A stretch of DNA of 64,000 nucleotides from Natronomonas moolapensis 8.8.11. Its GTDB lineage: Archaea; Halobacteriota; Halobacteria; Halobacteriales; Haloarculaceae. The position numbers and the translations under genes are program-made. Positions 15,339 to 22,954 of the stretch are shown piece after piece. Where the stretch lies: assembly GCF_000591055.1 (NCBI RefSeq), contig NC_020388.1, forward strand, positions 434,001 to 498,000, given 5' to 3'. The first letter of the stretch is position 1, and each line of letters begins with the position of its first letter. Below the pieces are notes generated by a model. That model saw only the letters and a program-made list of their open reading frames with translations, ran no database searches and was not told the origin of the DNA.

Positions 15339-17366
15339 GTGTCGAAACAGGTCGCAGAGGTGGGAACGCTGTTCCTCCACGAATCGGGGGACAGCTACAC
15401 TGTCGTCGTCCGACGCGACGGCGAGCGGCTGCTTCGCGGTCGACTCGATTTAAAAGAGACTGACGCCGGGCCGCGGCCGGGCCGGTTTCGGGTCACGGAC
15501 GGCGACGACGAGGTGCCGCGACGCCCCGAGCAGTTCGTAGAGATGGCCCGGCGGGCCGCCCGAATCCGTATCTCCGAGCAGACCTCCCGGGCGGGCCGCC
15601 AGACGCTCGAAGCGATGCTCCGGGGGTATCAACTCGACGCCAAGCAGGTCCGGACGTGTCGGTACTGCGCCGGGAAGGGTCGGTACTCGCCGCTGACCTC
15701 CGAGACGGCGATCAAAGCCGACGACGAGCATATCTGCCCCGACTGCGCGAAGCGCGAACTCGAACGCGAGGCCAACTACCGGGGGTTGCGCTCGGGGGCC
15801 CGCGACCGACTGGAGGCGTTGCTTCTTGAAGTCGGCGACCTAGAGCGCGTCGCGAACCTCCTGTCTGGCCAACTCGACCCCGACCTGACGAAGTTCGACG
15901 AGATCAGCGCAACGACCGACGAAATAGATCCCGTCCCGACCGGGGAACTCGACCTCGAAGACGCGTTGCGCTCGCGGCTCGAGGCCTTCGACGAGCTGTT
16001 GCCCGTCCAGAGTCTCGCCGTCCGGAACGGGCTCTTGGAGGGTCGCGACCAACTGGTCGTCAGCGCGACAGCGACCGGCAAGACGCTCGTCGGCGAACTC
16101 GCCGGGATGGAGCGCGCGCTGAAGGGCGAGGGGAAACTCCTGTTTCTCGTCCCGCTGGTCGCGCTCGCCAACCAGAAACACGAGGACTTCGAGCGGATGT
16201 ACGGCGATTCGCTCGACGTCTCGATCCGTGTCGGTGCCTCCCGCATCCGCGACGACGGCAACCGCTTCGATCCGGGCGCCGACGTGATTGTCGGGACCTA
16301 CGAGGGGATCGACCACGCCCTCCGGACCGGCCGGGATCTCGGCGACATCGGGACCGTCGTGATCGACGAGGTCCACAACCTCGGCGAGGAGGAGCGCGGC
16401 CACCGCCTCGACGGCCTCGTCTCGCGGCTCAAACACTACTGTGAGGTCAACGCCTGCGGTACGCAGTGGGTGTATCTCTCCGCGACGGTCGGCAACGCCT
16501 CGGATCTCGCCGCCCAACTCGACGCGCAACTGATCGAGTTCGAGGAACGGCCGGTCCCGATCGAGCGCCACGTCACTTTCGCCGACGGCCCCGAGAAGAT
16601 CGACATCGAAAACAAACTAACCACGCGGGCTTTCGACTCGAAGTCCTCGAAGGGGTACCGCGGCCAGACGATCGTCTTCACCAACTCCCGGCGGCGCTGT
16701 CACGAGATCTCCAGGCGACTCGAGTACGACTCTGCGCCGTATCACGCCGGCCTCGACTACGGCGAGCGCAAGCGCGTCGAACGGAACTTCGGCGACCAGG
16801 ACATCGCCGCCGTCGTCACCACTGCCGCGCTCGCGGCGGGGGTCGACTTCCCGGCCTCGCAGGTGATCTTCGACTCGTTGGCGATGGGCATCGAGTGGCT
16901 CTCAGTCCAGGAGTTCGAGCAGATGCTCGGCCGCGCGGGCCGTCCGGACTACCACGACCAGGGGACGGTGTATCTCCTCGTCGAACCCGACTGCTCGTAT
17001 CACAGTTCGATGGACGGGTCCGAGGACGAGACCGCGTTCAAACTGCTCAAAGGGGAGATGGAGCCGGTGGTCACCCGCTACGACGAGGCCGCAGCGATCG
17101 AGGAGACACTCGCGAACATCACCGTCGCGGGGAAGGGCGCAAAGCGACTCAACGATCGGATGGTCGGCGAGATCCCTACGAAACACGCCCTCGGCAAACT
17201 CATCGAGTACGATTTCATCGACGGCTTCGAACCGACGCCGCTGGGGCGGGCCGTCACCGAACACTTCCTCGAACCCTCCGAGGCCTTTTTTATTCTCGAT
17301 TCGATCCGCTCCAGCGAGAACCCCGACGAACTCGTCGCCGGCATCGAGTTGCGCGGCGAGCGCTGA
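15339..17366 (+). CDS. DEAD/DEAH-box helicase with DUF5814 N-terminal domain
   Basis: 675 aa superfamily 2 helicase of the kind annotated in haloarchaea as DUF5814-containing. Residues 1-140 are an N-terminal domain ending in a zinc-binding module with CRYC (107-110) and CPDC (133-136). The helicase core follows: Walker A ATATGKT (243-249), DEVH (343-346), SAT motif (381-383), a second RecA domain with QTIVFTNSRRRCHEISRRL and the motif VI element QMLGRAGRP (about 530). The architecture resembles Ski2-like helicases, acting on RNA or DNA; the substrate is unknown. GTG start, the first in-frame start after the upstream intergenic region. It stands alone, convergent with the BofA-like gene. Confidence 0.9.
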   Translation: MSKQVAEVGTLFLHESGDSYTVVVRRDGERLLRGRLDLKETDAGPRPGRFRVTDGDDEVPRRPEQFVEMARRAARIRISEQTSRAGRQTLEAMLRGYQLDAKQVRTCRYCAGKGRYSPLTSETAIKADDEHICPDCAKRELEREANYRGLRSGARDRLEALLLEVGDLERVANLLSGQLDPDLTKFDEISATTDEIDPVPTGELDLEDALRSRLEAFDELLPVQSLAVRNGLLEGRDQLVVSATATGKTLVGELAGMERALKGEGKLLFLVPLVALANQKHEDFERMYGDSLDVSIRVGASRIRDDGNRFDPGADVIVGTYEGIDHALRTGRDLGDIGTVVIDEVHNLGEEERGHRLDGLVSRLKHYCEVNACGTQWVYLSATVGNASDLAAQLDAQLIEFEERPVPIERHVTFADGPEKIDIENKLTTRAFDSKSSKGYRGQTIVFTNSRRRCHEISRRLEYDSAPYHAGLDYGERKRVERNFGDQDIAAVVTTAALAAGVDFPASQVIFDSLAMGIEWLSVQEFEQMLGRAGRPDYHDQGTVYLLVEPDCSYHSSMDGSEDETAFKLLKGEMEPVVTRYDEAAAIEETLANITVAGKGAKRLNDRMVGEIPTKHALGKLIEYDFIDGFEPTPLGRAVTEHFLEPSEAFFILDSIRSSENPDELVAGIELRGER

Positions 17367-17480
17367 GACGGTGCTCGCTTCAGAATCGGGGGATCGAAAT
17401 CGAAAACGAACGCGTGGACAACGACCCTCGTGGCTGCGAACAAATCTTGAGTTCGAGCAGTTCTTTTTCCCCCGGAGTAT

Positions 17481-17768
17481 CTACAAAAGCGCTAACGCGC
17501 CCATCGGAGCGGCCATCCCGGCGAAGGCGACCCCCAGGTACGCCAGCAGGATCACCAACAGCGCCCCCGGAATCCCCCCGATGGCGCAGACGAGTACCGC
17601 GACGGGCGTGATTTCGACGCCGATCCCGAGGAAACTCGCGACCGCCAGCACGATCACCCCCACGACCGCATTCACGACGAACGGCTTGACGGTCTTGATG
17701 ACCGCGTACGCGCCGAACAGGAGCGCCAATACCCCGACTAGAAGCCCGATTTCGAGCGTCGTGACCAT
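17481..17768 (-). CDS. BofA-family (pro-sigmaK processing inhibitor-like) membrane protein
   Basis: 95 aa, almost entirely hydrophobic, three predicted spans (about 5-25, 30-50 and 60-92). The pattern KPFVVNAVVGVIVLAVASFLGIGVEITPVAVLVCAIGGIPGALLVILLAYLG is that of the BofA family (key residues: N in 'VVNAVVG', then GIPGALLVILLAYLG). BofA was named for control of a Bacillus sporulation protease; archaeal homologues have no sporulation context and their role is unknown. ATG start with a TATA-like aaatc stretch upstream; convergent with the helicase gene and divergent from tRNA-Pro. Confidence 0.8.
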   Translation of the reverse strand: MVTTLEIGLLVGVLALLFGAYAVIKTVKPFVVNAVVGVIVLAVASFLGIGVEITPVAVLVCAIGGIPGALLVILLAYLGVAFAGMAAPMGALALL

Positions 17769-17851
17769 ACCGCGGTTTCGCCGAGCGGTGCTAAATCCCT
17801 TGGGGCCGAGAGCGAAACGTTTTCACCCCGTCGAGAAGTAAGTGAGTATGC

Positions 17852-17924
17852 GGGACCGTGGGGTAGCTTGGTATCCTTCAGCGTTTGGGACGCTGTAACC
17901 CCGATTCAAATTCGGGCGGTCCCA
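17852..17924 (+). tRNA. tRNA-Pro (anticodon TGG)
   Basis: 73 nt cloverleaf without intron. Acceptor arms GGGACCG (17852-17858) and CGGTCCC (17917-17923) pair fully, with discriminator A at 17924 and no encoded CCA. The anticodon stem CAGCG/CGCTG encloses loop TTTGGGA, giving anticodon TGG. The T arm holds the conserved GATTCAAAT. The 3' part is repeated downstream. Confidence 0.95.
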
Positions 17925-18037
17925 CTTCCGTCGACGCAAGCCCGCGAGCACCGCGTGGCGTGTGCGAGCGGCGTTGCGAGGCGAACGGGGGCGGAATTTG
18001 AATCACGCGAACGGGACGCGAGGAGCGTTCGCAGTCG

Positions 18038-18066
18038 GATTCACGTTCGGGCGGTCCCACTTCCGT
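18038..18066 (+). repeat. Duplicated 3' end of tRNA-Pro
   Basis: This 29-bp stretch matches 17903-17931 (T arm, 3' acceptor strand and 7 bp beyond) at 27 of 29 positions; the last 21 bp, beginning ttcgggcggtcc, are identical. An inverted copy of the T-arm core gattcaaattc lies between them at 17994-18004. Direct repeats of a tRNA 3' end are the typical scar of tRNA-targeted integration, but only 106 bp separate these copies. Confidence 0.85.
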
Positions 18067-18154
18067 TGCAATCGAGCGGCTCCTTTCGCCGCCGGCCCGA
18101 CCTTCCCGGGAACGCCGTCGCTGTTGCCGGGAGAACGCAAAGAACAAAACCGCG

Positions 18155-18460
18155 TTAGCCTTCAATTTCCGGGATGTCGTCGATCTTCATCCCTTCGAGT
18201 TTGTCGATGATGCTGTCGATCTTCGAGTCGAGGTCGTCGACGAAGTCGGCGGTGTCCTCGGTGGTGATCGCGCCCTGGCTCGAGGGCTCGATGAGGTTCT
18301 CCTCTTCGAGCACCCGAAGCGAGTACCGGACTTTGTGATGGGGATACCCCGTCTCGTTCGACATCTTGACGATCCCGATCGGCTCGCTCTCGATGACCAT
18401 CCGCAGAACCCGAAGATGGCGCTCAAGCATGTCTACTTCCTTCTCAAGTCGATCTATCAT
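18155..18460 (-). CDS. Winged-helix DNA-binding protein with C-terminal helix
   Basis: 101 aa. An N-terminal helix (MIDRLEKEVDMLERHLRVL) leads into a winged helix: VIESEPIGIVKMSNETGYPHHKVRYSLRVLEEENLIEPSSQGAI (recognition helix about PHHKVRYSLRVLEEE). The last 30 residues (DDLDSKIDSIIDKLEGM) form an acidic amphipathic helix, likely for dimerisation. Haloarchaea carry conserved single-domain regulators of this size, but the target is unknown. A TATA-like taaatta lies about 35 bp upstream of the ATG. It stands alone, between the tRNA-Pro repeat region and a 431-bp gene-free stretch. Confidence 0.8.
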   Translation of the reverse strand: MIDRLEKEVDMLERHLRVLRMVIESEPIGIVKMSNETGYPHHKVRYSLRVLEEENLIEPSSQGAITTEDTADFVDDLDSKIDSIIDKLEGMKIDDIPEIEG

Positions 18461-18891
18461 GGCATTTGTTAACTTGTGTTTGTGTAATTTAAGTGTTGCT
18501 GTCCGGGCGCCGGAGGTACGCTCCGCCTAACCGAAGCATGCGACCCAGTTGTATGGGGGTGTATAAATCGCTTGTGACAGCGACCCGTGTGTGAAAGCCT
18601 CCATCGGAGGCTCAAGCCCCGATACCGGGGTTTTTCGCCGGATCGTTCCGACCGGCGTCGCGTCGGACCGTCTGTCGAGTGGCGTGTGCGTCGGCGCTCG
18701 CAGTCCCCTTCGAGCCACCCATCCCGCGGGTCGCGTTGCTCCCCGCTCGACGCCCGGAGAGACTCGCTACGCTCGTCTCTCCCCACTCACGGGTCACTAC
18801 GCTCCCCGTTCGCTCGTCTGTGGCTCTCACTACCGTTCGAGCCACCCATATACCGTAATCTGTTTACCCCACTGGCGGAAACGTCGTTTCG
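18461..18891. other. 431-bp intergenic region with hairpins and short repeats
   Basis: No credible protein gene. It holds the promoter of the winged-helix gene at its left end, a TATA box and double hairpin at 18561-18635, a strong inverted repeat gagagac...gtctctc near 18764-18788 with palindromic ctcgctacgctcg core, and two copies of tcgagccacccat about 128 bp apart (near 18709 and 18838). The right end must contain the purA promoter; I see only a weak catatacc about 45 bp before its ATG. Confidence 0.6.
18561..18635 (+). ncRNA. Possible small RNA: TATA box, two hairpins and T-run
   Basis: A good TATA box (gtataaatcg, 18561-18570) is followed about 27 bp later by two hairpins: a 7-bp stem AGCCTCC/GGAGGCT with a 3-nt loop (18596-18612) and a 5-bp stem CCCCG/CGGGG with a 4-nt loop (18617-18630), ending in five T residues (18631-18635). 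Promoter, structure and terminator in 75 bp suggest a short transcript. It could instead be only a terminator, though no plus-strand gene lies upstream. Confidence 0.4.
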
Positions 18892-20262
18892 ATGACCGTA
18901 ACCATCGTGGGTTCACAACTCGGCGACGAGGGCAAGGGGGGTATCGTCGACGTCTACGGCGATGCCGTCGACGTCGTCGTGCGCTATCAGGGCGGCGATA
19001 ACGCCGGCCACACCGTCGTCTACGAGGGCGACGAGTACAAACTCTCGCTCGTCCCCTCCGGCGCCGTCCGCGGCAAGGTCGGCGTGCTCGGCAACGGCTG
19101 TGTCGTCAACCCGAACACGCTCTTCGAGGAACTCGATGCGCTGGCCGAACGCGGACTCTCCCCGGACGTCCGCGTCGCCGAGCGCGCACACGCGATCCTG
19201 CCGTACCACCGCGTTCTCGACGGGATAGAGGAGGACGTCAAATCCGACGACGACCTCGCCGCCGGAACTACCGGGCGGGGAATCGGGCCGACCTACGAGG
19301 ACAAGGCCGGCCGGCGCGGCGTCCGGATCGGCGATCTCCTCGACGCCGAGACGCTCCGGTCGCGGCTCGAATACGTCGTCCCGCGCAAGCGCGCGCTCGT
19401 CGAGGACGTCTACGGTCTCGAAATCGGCGACGACGTCGACCAGGAGGCGTTCGACATCGACGCCCTGTTGAAGACGTACCGCGCCTTCGGTGAGCGCCTC
19501 GAACGCGAGGAAATGGCCGTCGACTGTGGGGAGTTCCTCCACTCCCGGCTCGAGTCGGGCGAGGAGATCATGTTCGAGGGCGCACAGGGCACCTCGATCG
19601 ACATCGACCACGGCATCTACCCCTACGTCACTTCCTCGAACCCCACCGCGGGCGCTGCGGCGGTCGGCACTGGCCTCGGCCCGACCGTCGTCGGGCAGGG
19701 CGAGGTAATCGGGATCGTCAAAGCCTATCTCTCCCGCGTCGGCACCGGCCCGTTGCCGACCGAACTCGGGTCAGTCGAGGGCCAGACACCGACCGGGGGC
19801 GGCCGCCCAGACGAAGCCGACCTCGCCACCTACATCCGCGACGAAGGCGGCGAGTACGGCACCGTCACAGGCCGTCCGCGCCGCGTCGGGTGGCTCGACA
19901 TGCCGATGCTCAGACACGCCGCCCGCGCCAACGGCTTCACCGGCCTCGCGATCAACCACATTGACGTGCTCGCCGGCCTCGACGAGGTGGCGGTCGGCCA
20001 CGCCTACACCCTCGACGGCGAGGAACTGCTCACGATGCCCCCGACGACCGAGCGGTGGGGCGACTGCGAGACGGAACTGCGGACCTTCGAGGGGTGGGAC
20101 GACGTCGACTGGACCACCGTCGCCGAAGCGGGCTACGACGCCATCCCGGAGAACGCTCGGACGTACCTGGAGTACATCGCCGAGGAACTCGACACGCCGA
20201 TCTACGCCGTCGGCGTCGGACCGGGTCGCGAGCAGACCGTCGTCGTCGAGTCGCCGGTATAA
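18892..20262 (+). CDS. purA: Adenylosuccinate synthase
   Basis: 456 aa. It joins IMP and aspartate using GTP to form adenylosuccinate, the first committed step to AMP. The N-terminal P-loop is GSQLGDEGKGGIVD (catalytic Asp and the GDEGKG core), then RYQGGDNAGHTVV with the catalytic His. Further motifs are GTTGRGIGPTYEDKAGRRGVRIGDL (IMP binding), FEGAQGTSIDIDHGIYPYVTSSNPTAGAA and GRPRRVGWLDMPML. Length and motif order match the family. It is preceded by a 431-bp intergenic region and followed by a transducer gene with its own promoter, so it is probably monocistronic. Confidence 0.96.
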   Translation: MTVTIVGSQLGDEGKGGIVDVYGDAVDVVVRYQGGDNAGHTVVYEGDEYKLSLVPSGAVRGKVGVLGNGCVVNPNTLFEELDALAERGLSPDVRVAERAHAILPYHRVLDGIEEDVKSDDDLAAGTTGRGIGPTYEDKAGRRGVRIGDLLDAETLRSRLEYVVPRKRALVEDVYGLEIGDDVDQEAFDIDALLKTYRAFGERLEREEMAVDCGEFLHSRLESGEEIMFEGAQGTSIDIDHGIYPYVTSSNPTAGAAAVGTGLGPTVVGQGEVIGIVKAYLSRVGTGPLPTELGSVEGQTPTGGGRPDEADLATYIRDEGGEYGTVTGRPRRVGWLDMPMLRHAARANGFTGLAINHIDVLAGLDEVAVGHAYTLDGEELLTMPPTTERWGDCETELRTFEGWDDVDWTTVAEAGYDAIPENARTYLEYIAEELDTPIYAVGVGPGREQTVVVESPV

Positions 20263-20336
20263 TCCCCGGTCTCCGTCGTGAATACCGCCGGCGTCTACCC
20301 CCAACCCGGCGGACTCAGTGTTCGATTCTCACGGCG

Positions 20337-20345
20337 TTTTTATAC
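20337..20345 (+). promoter_or_regulatory. TATA box of the PAS-MCP gene
   Basis: Sequence tttttatac, centred about 28 bp before the ATG at 20369. This spacing makes the message leaderless and decides between that ATG and an earlier in-frame Met at 20318, which would lie upstream of the promoter. Confidence 0.75.
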
Positions 20346-20368
20346 TTCGTTTCGTACATCATCGGCGT

Positions 20369-21967
20369 ATGTTCAAGACAGTACGGCGGTTCTGGCGGGG
20401 GTTGTCCGGCACCACGGACCAACGGATGACCGACGGCGGAACCGAAGCGGTCGCCGCCGATTCGATCGACCCCGTTTCCTCGACCGAAACCGCCAGCGAA
20501 GAGGTCCTCACCGCCTCGAGCGCCGAACTTCTTGACCTCGTAGCGCAACCGACGTTCGCCCTCGACGCGGAGGGCCACATCGTCGCCTGGAACGACGCCA
20601 TGGAGGAGTTGACGGGCGCGACCGCCGCCGAGGCTCTCGGCCACGAGCACGCGAGCGAGATGTTCTACCCCGACGGTCGGCGGGCAAAGACGCTCGCCGA
20701 CAAGGTGCTCGAGTATCCTCGCTCCGTCCACGAGGAATACGACATCGACCTCGACGACGCCGACAAACACCGGGTCGACGACACGAGCACGATGCTCGAT
20801 CAACACGACAATCAAAAACACATCGCCTTCTGGGCGACGCCGCGGTTCGACGACGACGGCGAACTCCTCGGTGTCATCGAAGTCGTCGTCGACCAGACGA
20901 ACGTCGTCGGCTGCCAACTCGCCATCGAAGACCTCGTCACGGAGCTCTCGGTCACGCTTCGCGCCGTCCGAAACGGGAACTTCGACGAGCGGGCAGTGAT
21001 CGACGACGCACACCGAACCCAGCTGCGCGAGGAAGGGGTCGACGTCAGTATCGTCGAGGAGTTCAACCAGTTCGTCGAGGACTTCGAGACCCTTAGCAGC
21101 CGGGTCGAATCACAGGCCACACAACTGGAGGCCGTCGTCGAGGAAGTGGTCGACAGCGCCGAGGAGATCGCAGCCCACGTCGACGAACAGAACGGGATGC
21201 TGGAGGACGCCGTCTCCGAGATGCAGTCTTTTTCCGCCCGTATGGAGGAGGTCGCCGCGACCGCAAAGGAGGTCGACGCGGCCGCCGCCGAGGCCAGCGA
21301 GGTCGCGACCGAGGGCGTCGAGACGAGCCACGGCGCCAGAGAGGCGACCGACGCGGTGACCGAGATCGGCGACGAACTCGTCGGGAACATCCGCGCGCTC
21401 GACGACCGCATGGAGGACATCGAGGCAGTCGTCGAGATCATCTCCGACGTGGCCGAACAGACCAATCTGTTGGCGCTGAACGCCAACATCGAGGCCGCCC
21501 GTGCCGGCTCCGACGGCGACGGCTTCACCGTCGTCGCCGAGGAGGTCAAGACGCTGGCCGACGAGACCCGAGAACACACCGAAAAAATCACAGAGAACAT
21601 CGCACAGTTGCGCGAACAGACCGAGACGACGGTCGACGCCGCGGTTGAATCCAGTGAAACCATAGAGAGCGCCAGCGGGCGGATCGACGAAACGCTCGCC
21701 GCCTTCGAGGAGATTAACGACGCCATCGACGAGGCGGCCGACGGCATCGCCGAAGTATCACGGGCGAACGACGAGCAGGCCTCGGCGGTCGAAGAGGTCA
21801 CCGCGACCCTAGAGAACGTCCGCGATCGGGCCGACAGGGCCGATTCGGCCGTCGACGACGTCAACGCCGCTGCCGACGAGGGAGTCGCGGCCCTCGAGCA
21901 ACTGGTCAGCCGCGTCGACGAACTCAGGGGGCGAGAAGACGACCGCGCCGACGTCCGATCCGACTGA
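20369..21967 (+). CDS. Soluble PAS-containing methyl-accepting transducer
   Basis: 532 aa, no membrane segment. Residues about 50-180 are a PAS domain ([42 protein letters not shown]). Residues 180-240 resemble a HAMP-like linker ([22 protein letters not shown]). The rest is a long MCP signalling coiled coil with the CheA/CheW-contacting tip [47 protein letters not shown] (key residues [10 protein letters not shown], then AGxxGxGFxVVAxEV). Glu/Gln pairs suitable for methylation are frequent. It is probably a cytosolic taxis transducer sensing redox or a small ligand through PAS. No che genes lie nearby. Confidence 0.92.
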   Translation: MFKTVRRFWRGLSGTTDQRMTDGGTEAVAADSIDPVSSTETASEEVLTASSAELLDLVAQPTFALDAEGHIVAWNDAMEELTGATAAEALGHEHASEMFYPDGRRAKTLADKVLEYPRSVHEEYDIDLDDADKHRVDDTSTMLDQHDNQKHIAFWATPRFDDDGELLGVIEVVVDQTNVVGCQLAIEDLVTELSVTLRAVRNGNFDERAVIDDAHRTQLREEGVDVSIVEEFNQFVEDFETLSSRVESQATQLEAVVEEVVDSAEEIAAHVDEQNGMLEDAVSEMQSFSARMEEVAATAKEVDAAAAEASEVATEGVETSHGAREATDAVTEIGDELVGNIRALDDRMEDIEAVVEIISDVAEQTNLLALNANIEAARAGSDGDGFTVVAEEVKTLADETREHTEKITENIAQLREQTETTVDAAVESSETIESASGRIDETLAAFEEINDAIDEAADGIAEVSRANDEQASAVEEVTATLENVRDRADRADSAVDDVNAAADEGVAALEQLVSRVDELRGREDDRADVRSD

Positions 21968-22022
21968 TCTCGGTTCCGAACGATTCGAAGCCTCCTTAAT
22001 CCGGTCGGCCGTTTGCGTCGGT

Positions 22023-22622
22023 ATGGATACGAACGACACGGACCCAACTTCTTCGAGGACCGCCGCCGGGGACACGCCCGAGCACGAGAACGCCCGACAG
22101 AACGTGATCGCCGTCGACGCCGACGACGACCCCGAGGGACCGGTCAACCGACTCGACGCCCACACCGGCGACGGGGTCAGACACCGCGCGTTCACGACGC
22201 TGGTCTTCGACGGCGACGACAACCTCCTCCTCGCACAGCGAGCCCCGGACAAACGCCTCTGGGACACCCACTGGGACGGGACCGTCGCCTCCCATCCGGT
22301 CGAGGGCCAGACACAACTCGAAGCGACCAGAGAACGCCTCGAGGAGGAACTCGGCGTCACGCCCGACCAGTACGACGACCTCCGGGTGACGGACAAATTC
22401 GAGTACAAGCGCTACTACTTCGAGGACGGTCTCGAGTGGGAGGTCTGCTCGGTCCTGCAGTGCACCCTCGAGGACCGGACACTCGACCCCGACGAGAGCG
22501 AGGTCGCGGGCGTGATGTGGGTTCCCTACGAACGCCTCCACGAACACCCCAAGTGGTACCGCCAACTCCGGTTGTGTCCGTGGTTCGAAATCGCGATGCG
22601 ACGCGACTTCGCGGACGACTGA
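22023..22622 (+). CDS. idi: NUDIX protein, isopentenyl-diphosphate isomerase type I-like
   Basis: 199 aa. The type I IPP isomerase interconverts IPP and DMAPP for isoprenoid lipid synthesis. The domain begins near residue 52 (RHRAFTTLVFDGDDNLLLAQRAPDKRLWDTHWDGTVASHP), with the NUDIX-like helix EATRERLEEELGV at 100-112 and the conserved EWEVCSVL element at 138-145. Residues 1-50 are an acidic extension. The position equivalent to the catalytic Cys67 of the E. coli enzyme (in 'SVCGHP') is Ala89 here (GTVASHP), while the second catalytic acidic residue (Glu140) is kept. The protein may therefore work differently, or act on another diphosphate. It stands alone between the transducer and a tiny HTH gene. 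Confidence 0.75.
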   Translation: MDTNDTDPTSSRTAAGDTPEHENARQNVIAVDADDDPEGPVNRLDAHTGDGVRHRAFTTLVFDGDDNLLLAQRAPDKRLWDTHWDGTVASHPVEGQTQLEATRERLEEELGVTPDQYDDLRVTDKFEYKRYYFEDGLEWEVCSVLQCTLEDRTLDPDESEVAGVMWVPYERLHEHPKWYRQLRLCPWFEIAMRRDFADD

Positions 22623-22671
22623 GCGACGCGCGACACTACGTGGTTTGAAAACTACTTCCGGCCTGTCCCGC

Positions 22672-22708
22672 CGTACGTACTGTTTTTCCGGAGAAAGATT
22701 TACGTACG
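22672..22708. promoter_or_regulatory. Paired GTACGTAC-type palindromes before the small HTH gene
   Basis: Two copies of a palindromic core, cgtacgtac at 22672-22680 and tacgtacg at 22701-22708, flank a T-rich stretch 28-64 bp before the start at 22736. The dyad symmetry and position suggest an operator, perhaps for the HTH protein itself. Confidence 0.4.
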
Positions 22709-22735
22709 ACGACAGAATACACTGAAACAGTTAAT

Positions 22736-22915
22736 ATGGACGATTCGAAGGTTCGGCGGGCGGTGTTGTTGCACCTCAGCGGCGAACTGACCGAGGCCGA
22801 AGCCGCGCGGCGGGCGGGAATGTCCCGATCGAAGTTCCGACACTACGCCCGGACGTGCGGACTCGTCGTCCCTTCGCCGATCGAGTCGACCGACGGATCG
22901 GAGCCGCCGGCCTGA
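22736..22915 (+). CDS. Small helix-turn-helix protein
   Basis: 59 aa. Residues 1-45 (DDSKVRRAVLLHLSGELTEAEAARRAGMSRSKFRHYARTCGL) form a compact HTH: helix 1 RRAVLLHLSGE, helix 2 TEAEAARRAG, recognition helix SRSKFRHYART. The tail is short and Pro/Glu-rich. The pattern EAARRAGMSRSKF resembles UPF0175-like and other antitoxin-type HTH proteins, but no toxin partner lies alongside. It has an AT-rich upstream region with palindromes, suggesting autoregulation. Codon use is typical of the chromosome, which supports a real gene despite its size. Its end lies 39 bp from the convergent MmgE/PrpD gene. Confidence 0.7.
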   Translation: MDDSKVRRAVLLHLSGELTEAEAARRAGMSRSKFRHYARTCGLVVPSPIESTDGSEPPA

Positions 22916-22954
22916 CCTCTTCGCCGGCCGCCGGCACGCCCGGACGGCCGACGA

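Noticed and set aside
17878-18165. Minus-strand 95-aa reading frame over tRNA-Pro
   Set aside because: It is antisense to the tRNA and carries the PPEFESG-type string that arises from reading tRNA genes backwards.
18469-18895. Several frames of 63-136 aa between the winged-helix gene and purA
   Set aside because: All are Arg/Ser/Thr-rich, mutually overlapping and without starts or promoters that fit.
20318-20368. Earlier in-frame start of the PAS-MCP gene
   Set aside because: It would lie upstream of the TATA box whose spacing fits a leaderless start at 20369.
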